64,000 nucleotides of DNA, from positions 806,001-870,000 of the forward strand of contig NZ_VOQS01000003.1 of the NCBI RefSeq assembly GCF_007995085.1, in the 5' to 3' direction. Position 1 is the stretch's first letter; each line of letters starts with the position of its first letter. The notes under the pieces are model-generated. The model ran no database searches and was not told the origin of the DNA. It saw nothing but the letters and a program-made list of their open reading frames with translations. Made by a program: the position numbers and the translations under genes. This DNA comes from Paraburkholderia azotifigens (lineage in GTDB: Bacteria; Pseudomonadota; Gammaproteobacteria; Burkholderiales; Burkholderiaceae). Shown here piece by piece: positions 37,279-45,252 of the stretch.

Positions 37279-39447
37279 TCACTGCGCGCGCGCTTTACTC
37301 GTGATCTGCGCGAAGTCCGCGACGATATGATCTTGCCCGTACCTGGCGGCAAGCTGTTTGAGCCGTGCGTCGAGTGCGCGCAGATAGTCAGCACGCGATT
37401 CGCTCTCGGGGCGCGGCGCATCGAATAGCGGCGCAGGCGTGATGAGCAGCACAACCATCTCCTGGCCAAACGGCTTCGAAATGACCCAGTCGCCGCCGCT
37501 ACCCACCGTTGCCGAATAGTTCGCCGGCGCCTGATTGCCCTTTACGCGCGGTCCCGGCACCATGTGCACGACGCTGCCGTCGAGCACGTAATAGTCGATG
37601 TTCACATACGAGTCGTAGCCCGGCGTTCTCACATCGACGACGAGCGGGTCGCCCTCCGTCAGCACGCCATTGGGCATGCGCGCCGTCAGCGAGGCGATGT
37701 GTCCCGCCTGCCAGTTGCGCGTCCAGTAAGAACCGAGTTCCTTGAGCACGTCGCATTTGTCGCTGCTCACATGCTGCACGTCGACTTTCGTCGACGCGAC
37801 GCCAGGCAAGCTCGACAGGCGCTCGTTGACCTGCGCCTCGCCATGCTGCGGTACGAATCCGCGTACCTGTACGGCGCGATCCTGAATCGACGCGGCAAGC
37901 GCCGAACATGGCAACGACGCGAGCGCTGCGGTGACGGCCGACCGTGTCGGCGGTGCAGGCGTACTGGCAGGCGGCGCGGACGCGACCTCGGGCGACGACG
38001 GTGCAGCAGGGGTAACGGGCAACACAGGCGAAGCGCCCGCGACTTGAGAGCCGGCTGAATCGGACGCGGCACCCGATTGCTGCGTCGCGTTTTCCTGATC
38101 GAGCGTTTGCGACGCGCGATAGAAGTACAGCGCGCCGCCTGCCGCGCACGCGAGCGCGAGTCCCGCCACGCCCGACTTCATCAGCATGCCGGTGCGATCG
38201 CTGTGTCCCGTCGACTTCGACGCAGACGCACGCTCCTGCGCGCCGAACTCTTCGACGAAGCGCGACACCGTCGGCGTGCGGGCTTTGCGGTCGAACGCCA
38301 GCGCGGCGCGCAGCGCGCGCCATTGACGGTTGCCGAGGTTATCCGGCCGTTGCGGCTGCCGATTCGACGCACGCGCCTGCGTCGCCGATTGACGGTCGAA
38401 CGGATGGCGTCCCGTCAGAAGCTCGTAGGTGATGCAGCCGAGCGCGTAGATGTCGTCGCGCGGATCGGGCTCGAGATGTTCGAGCATTTCCGGACTCGCA
38501 TAGGCAGGCGTCAACGCGCCGAGGCTGCCCGGGTCGAACACGGTGGCATCGCTCTCTTCTTCGGGACGCTGAAACACGCGTGCGATGCCGAAGTCGATCA
38601 CCTTGACCTCGCCCGTGTCGGTGAGAAACACGTTGGCGGGTTTGAAATCGCAATGCACGAAGCCGCGCTCATGCGCGTAGGCGAGCGCGCTCGACATGCC
38701 GCGCACGATGGGGAGCGCGGACTGAACGGGCATGCCTTTGAAATCCGGCGTGCGCAGTATCTGGCTGAGCGGCTTGCCGGACAGATACTCCATCGTCAGA
38801 TAGACGATCGCGCCTTCGCGGTCGAAGTCGTAGACGGTGACGATATTGCGGTGCGCGAGCACCTGTGCCTTGCGCGCTTCGCGCTGCAATGCGATCAGCG
38901 ACTTCGGATTGCCCCGGAACTGCGTGTTCAGCACCTTGATCGCGAGGTACGGCTTGCGGTCGGATGCTTCGAGCTTGCGCAAATCGAGCGCCTTATACAC
39001 GGTGCCCATGCCGCCCACGCCCAGACATTCTTCGAGCACGAAGCGGTTGTTCAGCGTGTCGCCCGTGCCCTTGACCTGGTCGAAGTTCGACGGGGGCGCT
39101 TCGCTGGTGCGCACGGGCGGCGGCGTGAGATGCTCGGGCACCGTCTGCATGCGCGTTTCCTCGCCGCCCGCCGCGGCAAGGTGCGACACGGGCATCTGTT
39201 CGATACGGCGGCGCACTTCTGCGTAGAGATCAGGAGGCAGCGGCTTCCTGACATGCGCTTCGCCGAGTATTTCGAGCAGACGAGCCGAACCGACACCTTC
39301 CGTTGTGAGCGTGCTGTCGAGTTGAGCAACGAACGCGTCCTGCGAAAGCGCGCCGCTCTGAAAGTCCCGAATCACGTGCGCAAGGCTGGCCATGTGTTCA
39401 AAGCGCTGCAGCTCCCGTTGGTCGAAGAATTTCCCTGTCGTAACCAA
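37279..39447 (-). CDS. membrane Ser/Thr protein kinase with C-terminal DUF4384-like domain
   Basis: A 722-residue kinase. The N-terminal 130 residues are helical. The kinase domain has G143-V-G-G-M-G148, K171, catalytic HCDFKPAN (265-272), DFG (285-287) and SPE. The residue before the catalytic Asp is Cys rather than Arg, so it is a non-RD kinase, less dependent on activation-loop phosphorylation. One membrane segment (about 423-443) and a Pro/Ala-rich linker lead to a periplasmic BON/DUF4384-like part (VRGFVPQHGEAQVNERL; GDPLVVDVRTPGYDSYVNIDYY). Likely partner of the PP2C phosphatase and FHA protein of this locus. Confidence 0.93.
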   Translation of the reverse strand: MVTTGKFFDQRELQRFEHMASLAHVIRDFQSGALSQDAFVAQLDSTLTTEGVGSARLLEILGEAHVRKPLPPDLYAEVRRRIEQMPVSHLAAAGGEETRMQTVPEHLTPPPVRTSEAPPSNFDQVKGTGDTLNNRFVLEECLGVGGMGTVYKALDLRKLEASDRKPYLAIKVLNTQFRGNPKSLIALQREARKAQVLAHRNIVTVYDFDREGAIVYLTMEYLSGKPLSQILRTPDFKGMPVQSALPIVRGMSSALAYAHERGFVHCDFKPANVFLTDTGEVKVIDFGIARVFQRPEEESDATVFDPGSLGALTPAYASPEMLEHLEPDPRDDIYALGCITYELLTGRHPFDRQSATQARASNRQPQRPDNLGNRQWRALRAALAFDRKARTPTVSRFVEEFGAQERASASKSTGHSDRTGMLMKSGVAGLALACAAGGALYFYRASQTLDQENATQQSGAASDSAGSQVAGASPVLPVTPAAPSSPEVASAPPASTPAPPTRSAVTAALASLPCSALAASIQDRAVQVRGFVPQHGEAQVNERLSSLPGVASTKVDVQHVSSDKCDVLKELGSYWTRNWQAGHIASLTARMPNGVLTEGDPLVVDVRTPGYDSYVNIDYYVLDGSVVHMVPGPRVKGNQAPANYSATVGSGGDWVISKPFGQEMVVLLITPAPLFDAPRPESESRADYLRALDARLKQLAARYGQDHIVADFAQITSKARAQ

Positions 39448-39540
39448 TTACATGTGCTCGTTCGATAGTAGCCCGCACGTATGCCTTTCGCAAACCAGGA
39501 TTGGCCCGCGACACGGCGGACGTCATGTGTCGCGATACAT

Positions 39541-39565
39541 CCAACAGCTTTGAGCGTCTAGTTGG
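39541..39565 (+). promoter_or_regulatory. candidate activator-binding site upstream of peptide gene 3
   Basis: CCAAC-N15-GTTGG, the same half-sites and the same spacing as at peptide gene 2, 122-146 bp before the -24 element. Confidence 0.55.
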
Positions 39566-39686
39566 CTGATCGCCGTCAGCTCTTTGCGGATTCTTTGAGC
39601 CGAACCTCCCCGCCTGATTCGGCGCCCATACCGCGAAGCCTTATGCAGCAAGGCTTGCGCGTTTTTTTGGCTGACGGCCGGCAAGA

Positions 39687-39702
39687 TTGGCACAGCCTAT
39701 GC
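39687..39702 (+). promoter_or_regulatory. sigma-54 promoter of peptide gene 3
   Basis: TTGGCACAGCCTATGC, identical to the promoter of peptide gene 2. The following stretch to the ATG is almost the same in both genes. Confidence 0.8.
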
Positions 39703-39788
39703 GTAGTAAGGCCCGAGCAGACAAGATGCTCGAACCCAAACCGAAACACCCTTTAGCGAAACTTCGCTTCCCTCTTAGGAGAACTGTC

Positions 39789-40058
39789 ATGAGCGCACTG
39801 ATGATCAAAGACCTGTCCATCGCCGAACAACTCGACAGCAAGGCCATGAAGGCCGTTCGCGGCGGCTTCGTCGCCTACCCGTACTTCCCGAGCGTCAAGC
39901 TGGACTTCGATAACAGCAAGACGGTCAACGCCCAGCAGCTTGTAAACCAAGGTCTGAGCATCAACAACATGAGCGACAACAACAACGCTTTCGTCTCGCA
40001 TCTGCCGACCACGATCAAGCCGACGATGACGGCCAACAACAACGTCACCGTCTACTAA
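39789..40058 (+). CDS. double-glycine-leader peptide precursor 3
   Basis: An 89-residue paralogue of precursor 2. The leader is MSALMIKDLSIAEQLDSKAM KAVRGG and the core begins FVAYPYFPSVKLDFDNSK and ends MTANNNVTVY. The leader and both ends of the core are nearly unchanged; the middle (TVNAQQLVNQGLSINNMSD) varies. No cysteine. AGGAGAA precedes the ATG. First of four precursor genes in a row on this strand. Confidence 0.85.
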   Translation: MSALMIKDLSIAEQLDSKAMKAVRGGFVAYPYFPSVKLDFDNSKTVNAQQLVNQGLSINNMSDNNNAFVSHLPTTIKPTMTANNNVTVY

Positions 40059-40082
40059 CACACCATACGCAGCGGACGGGGA

Positions 40083-40112
40083 CCGGGAGCGCCACTTGTC
40101 CGGCGCTCCCGG
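40083..40112 (+). promoter_or_regulatory. stem-loop after peptide gene 3
   Basis: A perfect 11-bp stem (CCGGGAGCGCC and its complement) with an 8-nt loop, between precursor genes 3 and 4, without a U-run. Transcription could read through to gene 4, which has no promoter I can recognise. Confidence 0.65.
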
Positions 40113-40149
40113 GCAAACAGCCGCAACACTCTTTCCTTGGAGAACGATT

Positions 40150-40434
40150 ATGTCGTCCATCATGATTCGCGATATCGACGGCGAGCGCACACTCGGCCGC
40201 AGCGAAATGTCCGCCGTATCGGGCGGTACGGGAACGCCTGGCCTCACGGGCAACTCGTGGCTCAACGGCCTCGGCCCGGTCGCCAACGTCAACATCGGCA
40301 TCAACCAAAACATCACGCAGGCGCAGTTCATCAACGTCGAAACGCTGAACAACAGCATCGTCGGACCTGGCGTGAAGCTGCCGAACATCAACGTCAGCCC
40401 GAAGCTCTGGGCCGAGACGAACGCTGTGGTGTAA
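40150..40434 (+). CDS. double-glycine-leader peptide precursor 4
   Basis: A 94-residue precursor with leader MSSIMIRDIDGERTLGRSEM SAVSGG. The core is Gly/Asn-rich and cysteine-free (TGTPGLTGNSWLNGLG, NVNIGINQNITQAQFINVET, LPNINVSP). The AQFIN/NN pattern relates it to precursors 1-3 although the rest differs. TTGGAGAAC before the ATG is a good ribosome binding site. Probably co-transcribed with precursor 3. Confidence 0.8.
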   Translation: MSSIMIRDIDGERTLGRSEMSAVSGGTGTPGLTGNSWLNGLGPVANVNIGINQNITQAQFINVETLNNSIVGPGVKLPNINVSPKLWAETNAVV

Positions 40435-40439
40435 CGGCG

Positions 40440-40474
40440 CGCTGTCGTGGAGGACCGGGGGCCTCCGCACAGCG
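40440..40474 (+). promoter_or_regulatory. stem-loop after peptide gene 4
   Basis: CGCTGT...GGAGG pairs with CCTCC...ACAGCG, an 11-pair interrupted stem starting 6 bp after the stop. No U-run. Confidence 0.6.
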
Positions 40475-40611
40475 TCCGCAATGCTCGCCAGCCCACACCG
40501 CATCGAGCCTGAATTACCTATACTGGTTGTTCGAGTCCTGCGCGTTGCCGTCATCAATCGAAGCGCACTTCGGTTGCGACGGCACCACGCGATCTTTCTT
40601 CTGGAACAGCC

Positions 40612-40836
40612 ATGCCCAAGCTCGTCATCAAGGATCTTCCCGAAAGCGTCGAACTCGATCGCGCGGCAATGACCGCCATCGTCGGCGGCACACGAACGGG
40701 CGGACGGTTCTTCGGCGTCACCGCGCAGGCGTTGCCGGCGGCGACGCGCGTCGTCGACTATCCAGTGGGATTCCCGACGGCGGCGCGCCAGCCCGTCGAC
40801 GAGCGCATACCGCCGCAGAGCCTTTTGCGCAAATAG
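40612..40836 (+). CDS. double-glycine-leader peptide precursor 5
   Basis: A 74-residue precursor. Leader MPKLVIKDLPESVELDRAAM TAIVGG fits the family. The core (TRTGGRFFGVTAQALP...) is shorter, basic and Pro-rich, without Asn runs or cysteine, so it may have a different function from precursors 1-4. No sigma-54 promoter was found in the 177 bp upstream. Confidence 0.72.
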   Translation: MPKLVIKDLPESVELDRAAMTAIVGGTRTGGRFFGVTAQALPAATRVVDYPVGFPTAARQPVDERIPPQSLLRK

Positions 40837-40860
40837 CCGCTGCCTGCTCCTTCTCTTTCA

Positions 40861-40890
40861 CATGCCGCTTGCCTGATGGCTTGCGGCGTG
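40861..40890 (+). promoter_or_regulatory. stem-loop after peptide gene 5
   Basis: CATGCCGC...GCC pairs with GGC...GCGGCGTG (one G:U pair) around TGAT, 24 bp after the stop. No U-run. Confidence 0.55.
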
Positions 40891-41109
40891 TGTGTTCGCG
40901 TGCGCACGTCGACGCGCTAGCGCGCCCGGCCTCTTCACTCGTCGGTTTTATTCCGCCAACTCCACGTGCGTGACGGTCCGCTCACCGCCAACACTTTCTC
41001 TTTCCGCGCGCGGTCAACCGGGTATATACGCTTCGGCCTCGCCGGTTATTCCCTTGTGCAGCGGCGCTTTTAAAGCGCAATGTGCGATGCCGCACATTGC
41101 GGCTTCAAT

Positions 41110-41125
41110 CCGGCATAAGCGTTGC
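41110..41125 (+). promoter_or_regulatory. weak candidate sigma-54 promoter of peptide gene 6
   Basis: CCGGCATAAGCGTTGC keeps the GG and GC at correct spacing and an intact TTGC, but differs from consensus at three -24 positions. Two direct CCAAC copies lie upstream (40956-40960 and 40988-40992). Confidence 0.4.
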
Positions 41126-41180
41126 GGCGTGAGAAGCGAGCGCCGAATCGTGCTCGTCAACACGCATCAGGAGAACTGCC

Positions 41181-41378
41181 ATGAAAGCCACTGTCGTCAT
41201 CAAGGATCTACCCGAGCCGACCGATCTCGAACGAAAGGAAACCGCGCTGACGCCCGAAAAGATGAAACGCATCGTCGGCGGAAGTATCGCGGTGAATGTC
41301 GATGGGGCGCGTGGTCGCGGCGCCGATGATGTCGCTGCCAGGCGCGCCATGTTCGAGGGGCGGCTGAGGGAGCAATGA
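41181..41378 (+). CDS. double-glycine-leader peptide precursor 6
   Basis: A 65-residue ORF starting MKATVVIKDLPEPTDLERKE with an eight-residue insertion before the terminal MKRIVGG. The putative core (SIAVNVDGARGRG...) is highly charged and only 31 residues long. AGGAGAACTGCC precedes the ATG, the same ribosome-binding context as precursors 2 and 3. It is the most divergent member and could be degenerate. Confidence 0.65.
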   Translation: MKATVVIKDLPEPTDLERKETALTPEKMKRIVGGSIAVNVDGARGRGADDVAARRAMFEGRLREQ

Positions 41379-41394
41379 AGTGCTCGTCGCGGTG

Positions 41395-41422
41395 CTGGCC
41401 GACGCACGACGTCATCGGCCAG
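41395..41422 (+). promoter_or_regulatory. stem-loop after peptide gene 6
   Basis: A perfect 8-bp stem CTGGCCGA/TCGGCCAG with a 12-nt loop, 16 bp after the stop. No U-run. Right border of the secretion locus. Confidence 0.55.
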
Positions 41423-41635
41423 GGAAGAAGGAGACGGATCGCGCCGGATGAGGAGTCCGGCATCGCCCCAGCCAGAGCTAGATCCGCCATGCCGTGCATT
41501 ATCGGCCCCGGCGGCCATTGCGTCATTACGCAAGTTAACAAGAGACTCTTTCCGGATGCGTCAAAATAGGGCCGTGCACGCCCATCCGCTAAGATAGCGG
41601 CCCAGACCTAATCCGACCTCACGACGCTCGCCGCC

Positions 41636-42229
41636 TTGCCGACCTTCACTCTTCCCTCCGCGCTCGAGGCCGAGCTCGAAATCCGCAAAAGCCGCTTCAT
41701 CGCCTACGCGATTCCTGTCGCCGACCGCGACGCCGCGATGGATGAACTGCGCCGTCTGCGCGAAGCCCATCCGACGGCCACGCACGTCTGCTGGGCACTG
41801 CTGGCGGGCGGCCAGTCGGGCATGTCCGACGACGGCGAGCCGTCGGGCACGGCGGGACGCCCGATTCTCGAGGTGCTGCGCCATCACGATCTGGACGGCG
41901 TGCTGGCCGCTGTCGTGCGCTATTACGGCGGCGTGAAGCTCGGTGCGGGCGGACTCGTGCGCGCCTATACCGACGCGATCGCGACCGCGCTGCAGGACGC
42001 GCCGCGTGTCGAGCGGATCGCGCTCGCGTCGCTGGAAGTCGAAATTGGCTATCCCGACGAAGCGCGCGTGCGCCGCTGGATCGAACAGGAAAATCACGCG
42101 CTCGAAGCGAGCGCGTATGGCATGAGCGTGCAATTGACGATACGCATGCCCGTCACCGCGATCGACGGCGCACGCGAAGCGCTGCGCGATATGACGCAAG
42201 GCCGTGCTATTTTCGCTGACAAGACTTAA
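41636..42229 (+). CDS. yigZ: IMPACT/YigZ family protein
   Basis: A 197-residue protein with the UPF0029 signature: KSRFIAYAIPV, ATHVCWALL, SDDGEPSGTAGRPILEVL, YYGGVKLGAGGLVRAY. A C-terminal DUF1949-type ferredoxin-like domain follows. Start is TTG in this frame (MPTFTLPSALEAELEIRKS); no ATG fits the conserved N-terminus. Housekeeping-type gene of uncertain function, thought to be linked to translation. Confidence 0.9.
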   Translation: MPTFTLPSALEAELEIRKSRFIAYAIPVADRDAAMDELRRLREAHPTATHVCWALLAGGQSGMSDDGEPSGTAGRPILEVLRHHDLDGVLAAVVRYYGGVKLGAGGLVRAYTDAIATALQDAPRVERIALASLEVEIGYPDEARVRRWIEQENHALEASAYGMSVQLTIRMPVTAIDGAREALRDMTQGRAIFADKT

Positions 42230-42244
42230 GCGAAGCAGCCATAC

Positions 42245-42288
42245 AAAAACGGCCGCGTGCCGGACAAGTACTCCATGCACGCGGCCGC
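42245..42288 (-). terminator. intrinsic terminator of the GMC/MFS operon
   Basis: Read leftward, GCGGCCGCGTG and its complement form a stem followed by TTTTTGT, 24 bp after the GMC oxidoreductase stop. Confidence 0.8.
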
Positions 42289-42311
42289 TATCAGCCAGCG
42301 TTCGTCAACGG

Positions 42312-43979
42312 TCAGTGCGCAGCAGCAAGCGCCTTCGCCGATTCCTTCGCTTGCGCGCCAGCCGCTGCCTGCGCATCTTCGAGAATCATCTCTGCGCCCT
42401 TTTCGGCGACCATCATCGTCGGCGCATTGATGTTGCCTGACGTGATGTTCGGGAAGATCGACGCATCGACGATCCGCAAGCCCGACATGCCATGCACACG
42501 CAGACGCTCGTCGACCACCGATGTGAGATCGTCCGGACCCATCGCGCACGAACCGCACAGGTGATAGATCGAGCCCGACTGCTCGCGGAAGTACTGCAGG
42601 AAGCCCTCGCGGTCGTTCACTTGCGGGCCAGGCGAAATCTCTTCGACAGTGATCTCGTTGAGCGCCGCCGTCGACATGATCTTGCGCACCAGCTCGCAAC
42701 CCTGAATCGCGTCGTCGATATCCTTTTGCGTCGTCAGCGCATTGATACGGATCTTCGCGGGATCTTCCGCGCGATTCGACGCGATCTCGATCGAGCCGCG
42801 GCTTGTCGGACGGCAAGGATTGAAGCACAGCAGGAAGCCCGAATACGGTTCCGGCTCGAGGCTCGCCTTGCTGCTCTTCGGAATGCGGTACGACAGCGGA
42901 TTGAAATAGAGCTGCAGATTCGGCAATGCTTCGTTCTCGCTGCCCCTGAAGAAACCGCCCGACTGGTTCACGCTCATCGCAAGCGGCCCCTTGCGCGTCA
43001 GCAGGTATTGCAGACCGAGTTTGATCTTGCCCAGCAGCGGCCGCATTTCATCGTTCAGCGTCGCCACGTTCGCGCGGTAGTAGAAGCTCACGCAAAGGTG
43101 ATCCTGCAGATTTCGTCCGACAGCGGGCAGATGACGCACGAGCGGTATGCGATGCCCGGCAAGCAGCGTGCTGTCGCCGACACCCGACAGTTGCAGCAGT
43201 TTGGGCGTATCGACCGCGCCTGCCGAGAGAATCACTTCGCGCGTCGCGGTGAAATGCCGTGCACTGCCGTTCTGCTTGACGACGACGCCCGTCGCGCGCC
43301 GGTCCGAATCGAACAGCACCTGCGTGACGAGCACTTCGCGCTCCACTGTCAGGTTCTTGCGATTCAGCACGGGGTGCAGGTATTCGAAGCTGCTCGACGA
43401 ACGCTGGCCATTGCGCGTATTCACGTCGTAAATGCCAGCGCCTTCGAATTGCGCGCCGTTGAAGTCGTCGGTGCGCTTGTAGCCTGCCTGCTCGCAGCCC
43501 TTGAGGAACACGTGGCAAATGGGATGCACGGCGTCCTTCATCGGCGAAATGCCGATCGGGCCATTCGCGCCGTGATATTCGGTATTGCCGAGCGGATGCG
43601 ATTCGAGTTTGCGGAAATACGGCAGCACGTCGCGATACGACCAGCCGCTATTGCCCGCCTGCGCCCAGTCGTCGTAGTCCTTCGCCTGGCCGCGCACGTA
43701 GATCATCGCGTTGATCGAGCCGGAGCCGCCCTGCACCTTGCCGCGCGGGCAATACAGCGAGCGGTTGTCGAGTTCTTTTTCCGGCTCGCTGTAGTACATC
43801 CAGTTATAGGTTTCGTTGTAGTACGTCTTCGTGAAACCGACGGGAATCTTGAACCAGAACGAATCGTCGGCTTTGCCTGCTTCGAGCAGCAGCACAGAGT
43901 ACTGGCCCGACGCCGACAGACGGTTGGCGAGAATGCAGCCCGCAGATCCCGCACCGACGATGATGTAGTCGTAATTCAT
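42312..43979 (-). CDS. GMC-family FAD-dependent oxidoreductase
   Basis: A 555-residue flavoprotein oxidising an alcohol group (choline/alcohol/sugar dehydrogenase type). FAD-binding IIVGAGSAGCILANRLS (6-22), GMC signatures GGSGSINAMIYVRG and GAVDTPKLLQLSGVG, and the C-terminal active-site segment IYHLCGSCAMGPDD are present. Last gene of a four-gene leftward operon with a dehydratase, transporter and aldehyde dehydrogenase. The substrate is probably that operon's sugar or polyol, not choline. Confidence 0.92.
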   Translation of the reverse strand: MNYDYIIVGAGSAGCILANRLSASGQYSVLLLEAGKADDSFWFKIPVGFTKTYYNETYNWMYYSEPEKELDNRSLYCPRGKVQGGSGSINAMIYVRGQAKDYDDWAQAGNSGWSYRDVLPYFRKLESHPLGNTEYHGANGPIGISPMKDAVHPICHVFLKGCEQAGYKRTDDFNGAQFEGAGIYDVNTRNGQRSSSSFEYLHPVLNRKNLTVEREVLVTQVLFDSDRRATGVVVKQNGSARHFTATREVILSAGAVDTPKLLQLSGVGDSTLLAGHRIPLVRHLPAVGRNLQDHLCVSFYYRANVATLNDEMRPLLGKIKLGLQYLLTRKGPLAMSVNQSGGFFRGSENEALPNLQLYFNPLSYRIPKSSKASLEPEPYSGFLLCFNPCRPTSRGSIEIASNRAEDPAKIRINALTTQKDIDDAIQGCELVRKIMSTAALNEITVEEISPGPQVNDREGFLQYFREQSGSIYHLCGSCAMGPDDLTSVVDERLRVHGMSGLRIVDASIFPNITSGNINAPTMMVAEKGAEMILEDAQAAAGAQAKESAKALAAAH

Positions 43980-44034
43980 GCTCTATTCGCCCGCAGGCGT
44001 CCAATACGTGGAATACGTTGAGGCCGCACGCGCG

Positions 44035-45252
44035 TTAGCCTTTGGCGGGCGCGAGATCCTTCACGTCGAAGGGTTTGGGCGCCATCTGCAGATGCAGGCG
44101 TTCGCCCGTATACGGCGTGTGCTGCCGCACCACTTCCATGTTCAGCTCGACGCCGAGACCCGGTTCCGTCGACGGAATGATGTAGCCGTCTTCCCAGCGA
44201 ATCGGCGTCTTGAGCACTTCCGCGTGAAAACCGCCCCACGTGCCGATGCTTTCCTGAATCAGGAAGTTCGGCGTGCACGTCGCGAGCTGAACGCTCGCGG
44301 CCGCACCGACAGGGCCGTTGTAGAGATGCGGCGCGATCTGCGCGTAGTACACCTCGGCGAGCGTCGCGATCTTCTTTGCTTCGAGCAGGCCGCCCACGCG
44401 CGCCACGTTCAATTGCAGGATCGATGCGCCACCCGCTTCCAGCAGCTTGTGGAATTCGTACTTCGTGGTTAGTCGCTCGCCCGCCGAAATGGGAATGCTC
44501 GTGTGCTTCGCGACTTCGGCCATGGCATCGTGCTGGCCCGGCGGCACGGGCTCTTCGAACCACAACGGGTCATACTTTTCGAGGCGCTTTGCAAGACGGA
44601 TTGCCGAAGCGGGCACCATCTGCCCATGCGTGCCGAACAGCAGATCGGCCTTGCTGCCCACTGCTTCACGCACCTTGCGGCAGAACGTCTCGCAACGGTC
44701 CATCACTTCGAGCGACAGATGATGGCCCGAGTACGCCGTGTAAGGACCGGCCGGATCGAACTTCACCGCCGTAAAGCCGCGTTTGACGTTTTCCGCCGCG
44801 CATTCCGCCGCGAGGTCGGGATCGTCGTAGTCGTATTCGCCGCGGCGGTTCTTCGGATACAGATACGTGTACGAACGCAGCCGCTCATGCACGCGGCCGC
44901 CCAGCAGTTCGTACACGGGCTTGCCCGCCGCCTTGCCGACGATGTCCCAGCACGCCATTTCGAGGCCGCTCACGACGCCCATCATCGTCAGATCGGGACG
45001 CTGCGTGAAGCCGCTCGAATACGCTTCGCGCCACAGGCGTTCGACGTGGTGCGGATCCTTGTCGAGCAGATAGCGCGAGAACACATCGTCGATGATGGGC
45101 CCCATCGCATTCGGATGAAACGTTGCCGAATAGATTTCGCCGATGCCTTCAATACCGCAATCCGTCTTCAGCTTGACGAAAATCCAGTACATGCCGCCGA
45201 TATGCGGCGGCGGCACGGCGACGATATGCGTTTCGAGCGATACGACTTTCAT
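44035..45252 (-). CDS. mandelate racemase/muconate lactonizing enzyme family (enolase superfamily)
   Basis: A 405-residue acid-sugar-dehydratase-like enzyme. Motifs include AVKFDPAG, LWFEEPVPPGQHDAM, PISAGERLTTKYEF and the C-terminal IAPHLYNGPVGAAA, as in galactonate/mannonate-type dehydratases. Usual action is loss of water from a sugar acid. The start ATG is at 45252, adjacent to the MFS stop at 45253, so the two are coupled. The exact sugar acid cannot be assigned. Confidence 0.9.
   Translation of the reverse strand: MKVVSLETHIVAVPPPHIGGMYWIFVKLKTDCGIEGIGEIYSATFHPNAMGPIIDDVFSRYLLDKDPHHVERLWREAYSSGFTQRPDLTMMGVVSGLEMACWDIVGKAAGKPVYELLGGRVHERLRSYTYLYPKNRRGEYDYDDPDLAAECAAENVKRGFTAVKFDPAGPYTAYSGHHLSLEVMDRCETFCRKVREAVGSKADLLFGTHGQMVPASAIRLAKRLEKYDPLWFEEPVPPGQHDAMAEVAKHTSIPISAGERLTTKYEFHKLLEAGGASILQLNVARVGGLLEAKKIATLAEVYYAQIAPHLYNGPVGAAASVQLATCTPNFLIQESIGTWGGFHAEVLKTPIRWEDGYIIPSTEPGLGVELNMEVVRQHTPYTGERLHLQMAPKPFDVKDLAPAKG

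Larger units (their letters stand above)
39448..39788. other. divergent control region between the kinase and peptide gene 3
   Basis: About 340 bp, no gene. It contains an 8-bp perfect inverted repeat CGCGACAC/GTGTCGCG (39507-39534), the CCAAC-N15-GTTGG element and the sigma-54 promoter listed below. Confidence 0.6.

Noticed and set aside
22397..39447. Type VI secretion cluster
   Set aside because: Only the kinase/PP2C/FHA set resembles one; no tss, hcp, vgrG or clpV gene is present.
21330..41378. Classical lanthipeptide or class II bacteriocin cluster
   Set aside because: The cores have no cysteine and no modification enzyme such as LanM, YcaO or a radical SAM protein is present.
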